A stretch of DNA of 64,000 nt, from positions 1,302,001 through 1,366,000 of the forward strand of contig JAEUWY010000016.1 of assembly GCA_022059125.1 (NCBI GenBank), read 5' to 3'. The notes under the pieces were generated by a model. It did not search any database, was not told where the DNA came from, and worked only from the letters and a program-made list of their open reading frames with translations. The translations under genes were made by a program, and so were the position numbers. The stretch comes from Corynespora cassiicola. Lineage: Eukaryota > Ascomycota > Dothideomycetes > Pleosporales > Corynesporascaceae. Shown here piece after piece: positions 47,891 through 57,779 of this stretch; the stretch's first letter is position 1, and every line of letters starts with the position of its first letter.

Positions 47891-49192
47891 TCGCTGGAGG
47901 TCTTCTGCATTTCAGTCACCACACTAAAGCGGAAGAAAGACGGCCAAAATTAGCTCAAGGGCCTGGCCATTGTATACGGCGTTTGAAGTGGTGCAATATA
48001 CGGAAATGAGAACGTTCAGGATCATCTATATCAAAGGCGTTGGGAAAGTATGGAAACGGTAACTTATGTCAATTCCTGCATCACAAGGAGTTAGCCTCAG
48101 TTTGTCATTCTATTTTACGTAGTTATGCATTTGATCTCTCGATAGTCTCATCTTACTACTTATGGAGAATCGTGTCCAATTAGTTCTTGCTATCACGCCC
48201 CGACGCACGCCCATCCTCCCTACAAACCCTCCCTTACTCCCACAAGCCCCACCATCCCCACCATCTCCTCCATCCCCTCCGTCACCCACTCCCTTCTCCA
48301 GCCACCAGTTCCCAGAACCCGCCAGCAAACCCATCCCACCTCAATCCCAAAACCACGTCGAGGAAGAAAAAGCAACACTTGACCCCCCCCACTCTGCCCT
48401 CAACAGATCCCAACCCTCAACCACTTCAAATCCTCTTCTCCGCCTCACACCCTCGAACTTCTTTCACATTTCAACATTGGAACCGCACATGCTTCCAACA
48501 GCCCCCTCCCCTCCCTCCTCACCAACTCAATACATCATCTCTTTCCTCCCCGCCAGGCCTCGCCTAGGCCTCAGATCAAAGCTTCCCATACGCTGGCTCT
48601 TGCACTTCAACAAGCCGCAGACAATCCGGGCGCAAACCCTCGAGGGAAAGAATGATGCACAGGAGAAGGAACCAGAGACGGATGTGCGCAGCAGAGGGAG
48701 GCGCAGGGCCTCTATTCATCTGGCGCAGTCTGTCGTCGTCGTGGTTGTAGTGGTGGTCGTTTCTGCGGGGGTCTGGGCGTGGCATATGAGGAGAGAACGG
48801 AGGGAGAGAGAAAAGAAGACGGTGGGGGAGGGGAGGGAGCTGGAGAGGAGGAGGAGAGGAGGGGTGTGGTGAGGGATGATGGGTACTGGGAACACGTTGT
48901 TGAACATGGCTTAATTGGATTGGGGGCATGAGTGGGTAGAATGATTGATGCCAATCGGATTTGACCGTATTGACATGAAGAGACTTCGAAGTGGCATGCT
49001 TGTGACGAAATCATGCTGAAACAGGCCAAAAAAACTCCACAGGATCCAACTTGCATCAGGTTGTCCAGAAAATTTCTTGATTATCTAGTCCGTTGCCTAG
49101 CCCGCTGAACCCAAACTCGAATTTCGTTAAATAGGAATACAATCATGTGAAGAGGATCACCATTACATGTCCAATCCTCATTCAAATATAGC
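47891..49192. other. Region between b561 and Cft2 genes, with one doubtful ORF
   Basis: These 1.3 kb lie between two converging 3' ends. Besides the doubtful Pro-rich frame at 48162-48872, the stretch has AT-rich flanks and low-complexity C-rich DNA (CCACCATCC type near 48245-48300). Nothing else is recognisable. Confidence 0.4.
48162..48872 (+). CDS. Doubtful Pro-rich ORF with one hydrophobic segment
   Basis: An intronless ATG-to-stop frame of 236 codons. It is Pro/Ser-rich in the first third (PPSPPSPPSPPSP). Towards the C-terminus it has one hydrophobic run of about ten valines (SVVVVVVVVVVSAGVWAW), followed by a highly basic Arg/Glu tail. I recognise no domain. The Val run comes from a GTC/GTG-rich low-complexity stretch, and another open frame overlaps it on the minus strand. 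It may be an orphan single-pass membrane protein or chance. Low confidence. Confidence 0.3.
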   Translation: MENRVQLVLAITPRRTPILPTNPPLLPQAPPSPPSPPSPPSPTPFSSHQFPEPASKPIPPQSQNHVEEEKATLDPPHSALNRSQPSTTSNPLLRLTPSNFFHISTLEPHMLPTAPSPPSSPTQYIISFLPARPRLGLRSKLPIRWLLHFNKPQTIRAQTLEGKNDAQEKEPETDVRSRGRRRASIHLAQSVVVVVVVVVVSAGVWAWHMRRERREREKKTVGEGRELERRRRGGVW

Positions 49193-52100
49193 TTACGCCC
49201 CCGACACCACAGCCAAGCCCTCGTAGATCTTCCTCTTGACTTTGAAAAAGGTAGCAGCATCCGCCGTCTTCGGGTCAGCGACACTATATGCGCCCCCATC
49301 AACTTCGATTTTCCCTGTTGCCGTCTTCCTCACGGCAACGGTACCATTGATAACAAGAATACCTTCACCCCTAAACTCAGCCGTCATGCCCGAGGCTTGC
49401 ATGATCTTCCTCAAGTCTGCAAGCCTCAGATCGCCGACATGAAATGGCTGAGCTACTGAGCGGACTGCCCTCGCCATATTCGTTGGTACGACATCGAGGA
49501 TCGGAGTAGAATCCATCTTGGTTTCCTTATCCTCTTCCGCTCCCTCGACCTTGGTTTTCTTTTTGGAGCCACCATCTTCTTCCTTTGCCGCCGGCTCAAG
49601 GGAGGCTGCTGCCAACCGACCGGTGATGGCAACGACACCCAATCCTCTGACCTTCTGCCATTGCAGCTTGCGAACCATGTCCCGACTAAGTTTCACGGAC
49701 CATGCGTTCGTGTCTACACTAGCATCAATGACCATTCCCACAACGGGCGTGAAGACATCGACGGCGCCTGACGCATCACTAGCTCCCGCATTAAGTACTT
49801 TGCGGCAGTCTTCGGCAAGGTCATTTGTTTCTGCTTCTTCACCAGCCACAAGGATGAGTTTCCTGGGTTTGATGAGTGGAATCAACATCTGAATGGTTCG
49901 ACGATCATGAAGACCAGAGAAGTCGACAAACGAGATACGGCAGTTGATTTGCAGAGTTTCCGTGGCCAGAACGACCTTTGATGGCCCCTCCACACGATCT
50001 GGATCATCTTCTGCTTCGCTTTCTGAAGAATCTTCGCCATTTCCATAACCTTGGCCGTCTGCATCTGTCCGTCGTTTCTTGGGCTGGCCATTTGGCAGGC
50101 GCCGTACGCCATCCACGGGGCGTACAGCGAGGTCATCCCATTTTCTCTTTTGGCCGACAGCATTTTCCTTGGAAGTGCCGTCGCGCAATGTCTCGCCCGC
50201 AACTTGGTCCTCTTCGTCGGCACGGGCATAATCTTCTGGCCTAATAAGATCACCAAAATCATCAACACGACGTCGTTTGGCCACGTAGGGAAATATCTTT
50301 TCTCGGCCTTTCTTGCCTCTAACTTCGTAGTCGTAGACATTTTTGCGCCTGATCAAGACGTTGATGCCTAGTTCTGCGTCAGACAATCCCAGCTTGTTCT
50401 TAGCATGTGGCATCGTGTTTGCTGTATTCAATGCTTTTCCCTGGTGTTCGATATCTGAATCTTCTGAGGTTGTGGATGTTGAAGAAGATCGGTCATCCAC
50501 AACATCTGCTGAGGTCTCAAGGGTTGTTCCAGAGTCTCCCTGTAAAGTATTTTGTAGCTGTCGTTGTCTCGCCAGGTATTGCTGATAGATATGGAGCTCG
50601 TTGCCTTCAAGCGGCGTGGAGCGAACGGAGCGTACGGTCGCCTCGCTTCCTGAGGCCTCGATAACAGCCGTTGAAAGAGACTCCTCGCCAGATGAAGCAC
50701 TCCTTTCGTTCCATAGCTCCCACAAAAACCGCCCAAGGCCCTTTTGTTGGGATGCATATTCACCAATGCGTTCTGTCAGAATGACAAGGTTGCGTGAATC
50801 AGATGCAAGGCTCTTGAGGGCGTCTTTGGAAAATCCCCATTCCAGCGAAGTATCGCTGGCGAGAATGACGCGGGGTTCGGCCGATGCGAGCATTCGTGTG
50901 ACTCGTGATTTGCGCTCAAGCATCGTTACATGTCTGAAATCGAAAGGAGTCTTCGCGGACTTGTCATCATCCTTGCCACCTTGTCCACGAATGCGCTTTT
51001 GCTCTTGAGCCTCCTGAGCGCCGGTCGCCGTTTCAAACTCTTTCACAATACCCTCTTCCATCCACTCAAGCATGCTTCGTACTAATCGCATAGTTGCACC
51101 GCTAGTCCTACTTGCGAGATATACTTTAGCGCTCTTCAGAGGGCTGTTACTATCAGCATTTGAGACCTCAGTCTGCCACGTCTCTTCAAGAAGGTATGCC
51201 AGCTCAAGGACACGAGCGCTTGAATCCGAGGGAATCAGAACGGACCCGCCATTAGATACTGTTTCCCGGATCATAGACAGCAGAGCATCATCTCGTTTGT
51301 TACGCTGGCCCGCTATAGTAACCAAGCCCGAGCCTTTGCTGCTACATATCATTGCGGTTGGGCGGCGGAGCTGCTCCAACACTTCCGAGCCGCCCGTGCC
51401 AGGTCCTCCGAGCCAGGCAGCTCCAGAAAGGACGTGTTCCCTGGCCTGGTTCCAGTCGACCGCGTAAACAACCGACTCCATGCCATGTTGAATATGCCAT
51501 ATTGTACCTCCCAACGTGTGACCTGCACTGTAGGCAGTAATTGTAAGGCCGCTCAGAGGAGGTGAAAAGGGAGAAGGTAGAGGTTGGTGGGGTTGAGAAT
51601 ATTTCAAGGGGTTGATAAGGCCGAAATAATTTGTTATTTCGTCGGGCGTGGGCGCCTGGAGGAGGATGTTCGGATTGTTGCCGTCTCTCAACGAGTTGAA
51701 AGAGTATGCCGACTCGGTGAAGGCTTCGGTGGGTATGATGGAGGAAGCCAAAGGAGTCGAGGCGTAGAGGTCCTGCAGCAGGGTACGGCCCAGAGATATG
51801 ACCGGAGTCGTCGCGTATACGGGTATGCGGGTGAACAAAGGAAAGTGCTTGCAGCAGTGGGCAAAAGCACCGAGATGGGCGGTAGTTGCGTGCGTAAGAA
51901 GTACGAAGGAGAGCGTGGGGATGTGTCTGCAACAAGGACGGTCAGCATGAGTTAGATTCGATACCTGGTGCTTTGGACTTGCACAGCTTGAGCTACGGCG
52001 CAATGCGCAGCAGGCCAGCATGATAAAGCCCAAGCAGATGCGAAGAAGATGCCTCCTACATACTTTTCAATCTCCTTTAGCTTCTCGGCATCAAAACTCT

Positions 52101-52209
52101 CGTCCCAGCCCACGTCAATGAGTACTTTGATGCCACCGTCGAATTCCAGCAGCGATTGCGACGCGGGCGACGCGGACTGCGCGCCCAAGAGCGGCGTGAA
52201 GTTGAACAT
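49193..52209 (-). CDS. CFT2: Cleavage and polyadenylation factor subunit Cft2 (CPSF100)
   Basis: Non-catalytic partner of the CPSF73/Ysh1 endonuclease in the nuclear mRNA 3'-end machinery. Two exons on the minus strand: 52209-52064 and 51926-49193, 959 residues. The GTATGT donor 146 nt into the gene gives the correct join LKEIEKHIPTLSFVLLTH. The metallo-beta-lactamase domain starts at FNFTPLLGAQ and keeps LLIDVGWDE-like KVLIDVGWDESF. The metal motif is degenerate: LLTHATTAHLGAF replaces the usual HxHxDH, as expected for CPSF100. LTITAYSAGHTLGGTIWHI and VYAVDWNQAREHVLSGA follow. Then come a beta-CASP domain (RPTAMICSSKG, VLIPSDSSARVLELAYLLEE), a long charged insertion rich in Ser/Asp/Glu/Lys (about 480-690) and a C-terminal RMMBL-like part (RISFVDFSGLHDRRTIQMLI). 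Very confident. Confidence 0.94.
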
Positions 52210-55200
52210 GTCTTGTCGCGTCTAGTGGATTGGCAGCGCGCGGTAGTGCGGACAGATTGGCATGGCGAGTGGGCTACGGGATCGCGAGCCTGGAACTGCA
52301 GTGCACGGTGAGACGCGATGATGGCAAGGCACGCGAGAACGGACGTCGGAGAAACGTAGGACCGGGCTGGATGCCAAGCGGGGCGCGGACCGTGGTCGCA
52401 TTGCGGCTTGGTACCTAGGTACGTACTTCACCCGCCTCTGGGCCCTGGAGAGGGCCAACCCTCGACTCGCCCACGGACGGCGCAATCTCGCGCCCGATCG
52501 GCGCTTCTGCAAGCTTCACCCTTAGCGCGGCGATGTATTGCCAACAGGTCGAGTAAATGAAGTCCGCCGCGCTACTTTCCCCGTGTGCCTGTGCCTGCTC
52601 TGCGAAATGGGACGTGGCAGTGGCAACAAAGAGCGGTAAATGGGATGGGCATGTTCGAAACGCATCATGAAGAGTTACGTATGACCAGCAGAAGAGGAGG
52701 GTGCTCGAGGGGTGATGCTGGCCCGTGAGGACACGTGAGAGGCATTCATCCACGGCCGGAAAATTTCTCGGATTACCTGAAAGGGGAATGACATGGGGTC
52801 TCCGTTACGAACTCACCTCCACGGGAGAGGGTGGGTTTTGCTGCAGCACTCGCATACCGCTGATCGTTCCCGCCCCAGCGGGCAGAAGACGGCGGCCCGC
52901 TCAGGAACCGAGTGTTGCGACGGTCGAGTTTACTCAGTGAGATGGTGCTAACCTGCAGCGCTCGCGACGCGTTCCATATGGGAGGCCCTCGTCGCCGTAT
53001 ACCATCGTCCTGGGTACCTCGAAACCGCTTAAGAGCAGCTAATATCGAGGCGTCGGCGCATATTCCTCAACAGCAGCCCGTCTCGTGCAGACCAACTGCA
53101 GCGGGCTGCCTGGCCTCGCGCCGTGCTAGCGAATGAATATGCATCCAAGACAAACCCCGCGCCAGTGTATGCCGCTAAATCATGCACGTCACAATTGACC
53201 CCCATTCCAACATGCTCCACACCCTCGGCGACCATGTCCGTTTTCCTTTCCAACAAGGGCGGGACTAATGTATGTCATCTCGTCATTGCGCTGTAAAAAC
53301 TCTGCAGGGACGACCCTCTATCGTGGACAAGTCACCAAGGTTCAATTGACCTCGCCTAGACACCTTATCTGCTGAGGAGCGAGGCACCCGTGCCACGCAA
53401 GCGCGGTAACTCGTCACTCCCGTCCGGCGATCGATGTTCGCGTCGAAACTCTATGATCGAGATACTGCACGACTAGCGGCTTGCGCCCACAATGTGACCA
53501 GGGCCGGGCCCGATGGGAATGCCAGCCGGCCTGATTTCCATATTCTTGATTCGGTCTTTTTGATTAGATGATGAGTGACTGACACAGGTCTGGTAGTGCG
53601 CCCCCATGGGCCATGGGCGAGTGCAATTCGGAAGGATTTTTCGCGAAACGAAAACACGGATGAAGCTATCGTCGTCTCCGCATTCGCAATTTTGCCCATC
53701 AGCCGCTCGCTGCCTGCAAATTGCGCCATGCATGCACACCTCAGCGTGGTTGCGCGACAGCAAAGGTGCTTTTTTGAAACTCGCCGTTCGAGTTGGCAGA
53801 CCCTCAGACCCTTTCTTGCCCAAGGGTCAAGTTCGGCAGCGCAAGCCGAGCTGAGATGGCAGTGGGAACTGACGGGCCACGGAAACTATTCTGGAGCCAT
53901 ATTCCGGAGCGTGCTCCTTTAGAGTTCAACCCCGTCCAAACCCGTCCCGTTTCCGCTCCGTGTGTACCAAGATGTACCAATCGATCATAGATAGGCGATT
54001 TCACGGCGAAAGTCCGGCTGTCAATGGGCAGCAATTCAAACACCGCGGCAGCTCCTCCTAGGCCATCGTCGTCGTGTGTGTGAGAAGGCTCGTGTACCAC
54101 ACCGCTGGATGGACTTTGCCCGCCAGGATCGCAATGGTTGCTTTTGCTGACAGGTCCCAGGCGGGCACATGTGCCCATGCGGGGAGTGGCACGTCTCTTG
54201 TCAAACAAACTTTAAGCCGGCTGCTGGCCTGCCCGACACAGCAGGGTCCGTGCAATTCCCCAGGATCTGCGGGCTCAGGAGACGCCCTGTGGTCTTTGCT
54301 CTGGCTGCGGCTTGAAGCTCCAAACGTTCGACACGGCTAGCCTAGCTTCGTCATCAGCCCTCACACTGAGGCAGTTGACAAATGCTTCATCCGGTCAGAG
54401 AGCAATGTTACGGTGTACACCTGCTCGGGGCTGTCAGTGAAGGCGACATGCTCTCCCTGGTCCCACACGGAACCAGTAGCGAGTCGCACGGCGTCTTGCA
54501 GGTCTGCCCGCTGTGGGGCTGATTTCCCGCTAGGACGCCTCCAAGTGCAGGCCAAAGAGGATCGCGTCGTCACTAACTGTTTGAGTGTCCAGCCGTCGTT
54601 TTGATGGCGTTTGCGCTGTGACAATAAGCAGCAGCGATCGAATGGCACTCCTCCTTGGCCCATGAACGCGCGGGCAAATCAGAAGGATGAGAAGCTGCAA
54701 ATAGCTGCCGCGGCGTTCACACGATTGCATGCTCCCCCGCTGCCCATCATCTAGTCACCACCATCATGGGCACCGCTGCTAAACCTTGCCAGCCAACCGG
54801 ACCGCAGAAGCTGGCTGGCGTGGGGACAGGCCTTGGGAGGCGAAAAGGAGGATGAGGGCCGGGGCGGAACGAGTAATGCACAATACAATACGTACGGCTG
54901 TACGACCCTTTGCTATATACACCCGTGGACAAGAGATTATTGCCTCCGCAGAACCTAGTGCTCACGCCGGCGTCCCCTTTTACGAAGCCATGGTGGCCGT
55001 CTCCCTCCTCTCCCAGAACCGTCGTCACTGAGCCTTTGCTGCGCAGTGCGCCTCCCCAGCCTACGGTCGGCACCGTGCTTCAGCTTTTATAAGAGGGTGG
55101 CCCAACACAGTGGGACAGTTCCAAGGGTGACCCATTTCGCGCATTTCAAACGTGCGCCTTCGATTCGAATTGGACATATCCGCCGGGCACAGCAGGATCG

Positions 55201-55974
55201 CTACGTTGACCTGCTGTTCGCTATATCCTTTCGTCTCTACCTTGTTGTGCGACCTGGCCTAGACGTAGTCGGGGTGTTCCCTTCCTGCATACCCTGCCCC
55301 GGCACTTTACTTTCTGCTCCTGGTCGATAAAGTCGTATTCCCTCCCCGCTCAGCAGATCTTCTCTTGCGCCTCTCTCCTCTCCACACGCCTGCACGCCTG
55401 CACGCCCACGGCCGCTCCCCCCCCCCTCTACTGCCTGCCACCTACCGCGCGTCCAACCCGCGTCCAACTACATCCCCCTGGCCTGCACCTCCAGACTTTT
55501 CTTCTTCCAGCTCGGCCGTCAGAGAACTGCATTTGGACGAGCATCGTTGTGCTGAATCTTTGCCGTTCGTTCCACACCAGCCCTTATTGGCCGTCGCACC
55601 GCGGCCACGACTCGCTAAAGCGTCTTCCCCCCGCTCCTCGCAACGTTGCCGTCGTGCGATCGCTCGAGGCATCAGGGCCGAACCGTGTGGACCCTCTCTC
55701 TCCCTCTTTCGATTTTCCTGACAACGCCTTTTCATCTGCGCATCTCCTCGTGCGATCGTGTCCGCGATCCGACGCACAGCATACGGCGGGTTCTCTGGTT
55801 TTTATTCGCATCCTTATTTGACTTTCCCATACCATCGTCGAACCAGGCAGAGCATCCGCTGCTCACCCAGTCCCGCTTCCGAAGGCCCTCCTAGCTCAGC
55901 CCCCGAAAAGGACGACAACGTCCAATGTCCACCTTCGACCTGTAGCCGTCGACACCGTACCACCGCTGGACCGA
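52210..55974. other. Long gene-poor divergent region upstream of the Zn2Cys6 factor
   Basis: This 3.76 kb lies between the start of CFT2 (minus) and the start of the zinc-cluster factor (plus). No open frame above about 155 codons has protein-like composition. The last 700 nt are pyrimidine-rich (CCCCCCCCTCTACTGCC, CTCTCTCCCTCTTTCG), suggesting a long transcribed leader for the factor. A long upstream region is common for fungal regulatory genes. A noncoding RNA is possible but not shown. Confidence 0.45.
55925..55945 (+). promoter_or_regulatory. uORF of six codons ahead of the Zn2Cys6 factor
   Basis: ATG TCC ACC TTC GAC CTG TAG encodes MSTFDL and ends 29 nt before the factor's ATG at 55975. 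Its context (CCAATGT) is moderate. If transcribed in the leader, it would limit translation of the factor and require reinitiation or leaky scanning. Confidence 0.55.
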
Positions 55975-57779
55975 ATGATCTCTACCTTCTCCTTCGGCAA
56001 TCCGCCGCCAGACGTGCGCGCTCGCCTGAGCATCAGTTCCTCCCCGCAGCCCTCCATGTCTTCCTGCAGCGACTCTCCCATGAACACCCCCACCTTCGAC
56101 TCGAACATACCCTCTGTTTCCGACACACAATCGGAGCCCCGCATAGACTCGCGAAATGGCTCGCTCGACATCGTGCCCAAGATCGAGGAGACGGAGTTGC
56201 AGCTCTCAGATGTGAAGGTTGAGCCTTCGGCAGAAGATGCGCCCATCTCACCAACCGAGCCAGTGCGCCTACGAAGGGCACGAGGCCGGCCGCGCATCCA
56301 CCCTCCTCGTTCCCCTACCATATCTGCGAAGCAAGCAAAGGCACGCTCAAAAACAGGCTGCACAACTTGCCGGAAGCGAAAGAAGAAGTGCGATGAAACG
56401 AAGCCGTTTTGTAATGCTCCCCCCAACCGTGAGTTAAGAGCAACCAGCTAATGTCATTGTAGGCCTGTCTTGCCAGAAAAACAACATACACTGCGAAGGA
56501 TACAAGCCTGTGGAAATATGGAAGAGTGGCAAAGAGCGAGCGGCTGAAGGTAAATACCACACCTATCCTATGTCGCTCGAAGCTGACGCCCCTAGCCCGC
56601 AAAATGAGCGTAGAGGTCAAGTTTGAGCTTCCCCCCCTGATGGAAGGTGTCGAGAACGATGCCGACCGCCTTCTTCTGCAGCACTTCGTCAGCAGAGCTA
56701 GCACCGTTCTGAGTCTAAACGGCGATCAAACAACAAATCCATTCACGAGGATATTACTGCCCATGGCCCTACAGCACGAGGGGTTGATGCATTCGGTATT
56801 ATGTCTCTCTGCTTCGCACCTGTGCTCTCTCAGCCCTTCCCAAGAGTACGAAGACCGACAGGTTTTCCATCGAGGCAAAGCCCTTCACCTCCTCAATCAG
56901 GATCTTCAGCGCCAGAAGGCTGGTGAGGGAGGGGCCATGGTGTACGAAGATTCAAACGTTGCCCAGATCCTTCTCCACCTGCTTCACTCTGTCTGCGACG
57001 GCAATACTTCCGGGGAGTACAGGATGCACATGATCGCTGCAAAACAGATTGCCATGAACCAGAAGTCGTCGAACCCGGAATTTCAGAGTCTCTTTGACGA
57101 ATTCTTCTACTACCACTACATTGCCAGTTCGATTACCTCCATGGATGGGGCAGAAGTACCCATGATGGACAACTTCAATCTGCCTTTTCAGATCAACCCT
57201 CAGACGGCTGCCTTGATCGGTGTTTCCGACGGTCTCTTCGGGTTCATCTCCAAGATCAGCAACTTGCGACGGAGGCTGCGCACCCGCATAGACGAGAAGG
57301 CAGACCCAATCATGGACTATGAGGCATTGATTGCAGCACACGCCATCGACTCTGGCCTGCGAAGCTGGGTTTGCCCGCAGACACCCGGAACGCCACGATA
57401 CACCATCTCGATGCTGTATAGGCAAGCGACCTGGGTATATCTCTACCGAACCACAAAGGACTCGATATCTCACCCCTTCATCAAAGGAGCGGTAGACGAT
57501 GGCATCAAGTACATTAACGACCTTCCTGCCGAAGGCTGGATTCAGAGCAACGTTCTACTTCCGTTGTTCTTGATTGGATGCGCGGCGTTTGAGGAAGACC
57601 AGCGCATTGAGATCAACCGAGCGTTCAGTGGGCTGATGGCTTGCACTGGCCTCGGTAACATCACATCAGCGAAAGAGGTGGTTGACAGGATTTGGGAGCT
57701 AATGGATAAAGGGGATCCCGAGTCTTGGGACTGGGAAAAGATCATCCATGCCAAAGGCTGGGATTTTCTCGCGACATGA
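55975..57779 (+). CDS. Zn2Cys6 transcription factor with Fungal_trans_2-like domain
   Basis: Nuclear transcription factor of 568 residues. Exons: 55975-56410, 56463-56549 and 56596-57779, in phase. The N-terminal 110 residues are Ser/Pro-rich and acidic. An AT-hook-like RARGRPRIHPPR precedes the zinc cluster GCTTCRKRKKKCDETKPFC, which continues across intron 1 as LSCQKNNIHCEGY. Using the GTAATG donor at 56411 gives the canonical spacing C-X2-C-X6-C-X6-C-X2-C-X6-C, and the intron is a typical 52 nt. A second donor (GTGAGT, 18 nt further) would insert six residues between cysteines 4 and 5. The KPVEIWKSGKERAAEA linker leads to a regulatory domain of PF11951 type (about 190-568: LLLQHFVSRASTVLS, NPFTRILLPMALQHEGLMHS, WVYLYRTTKDS). 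The target genes are unknown. A uORF lies just upstream. Confidence 0.9.

Noticed and set aside
51342..51935. 197-codon minus-strand frame overlapping CFT2
   Set aside because: It is another frame of the CFT2 exon with no family features; the CFT2 frame carries all conserved motifs.
49193..52209. Degenerate metal motif in CFT2 as a sign of gene decay
   Set aside because: CPSF100/Cft2 proteins normally lack the catalytic histidines; this is the family's ordinary state.
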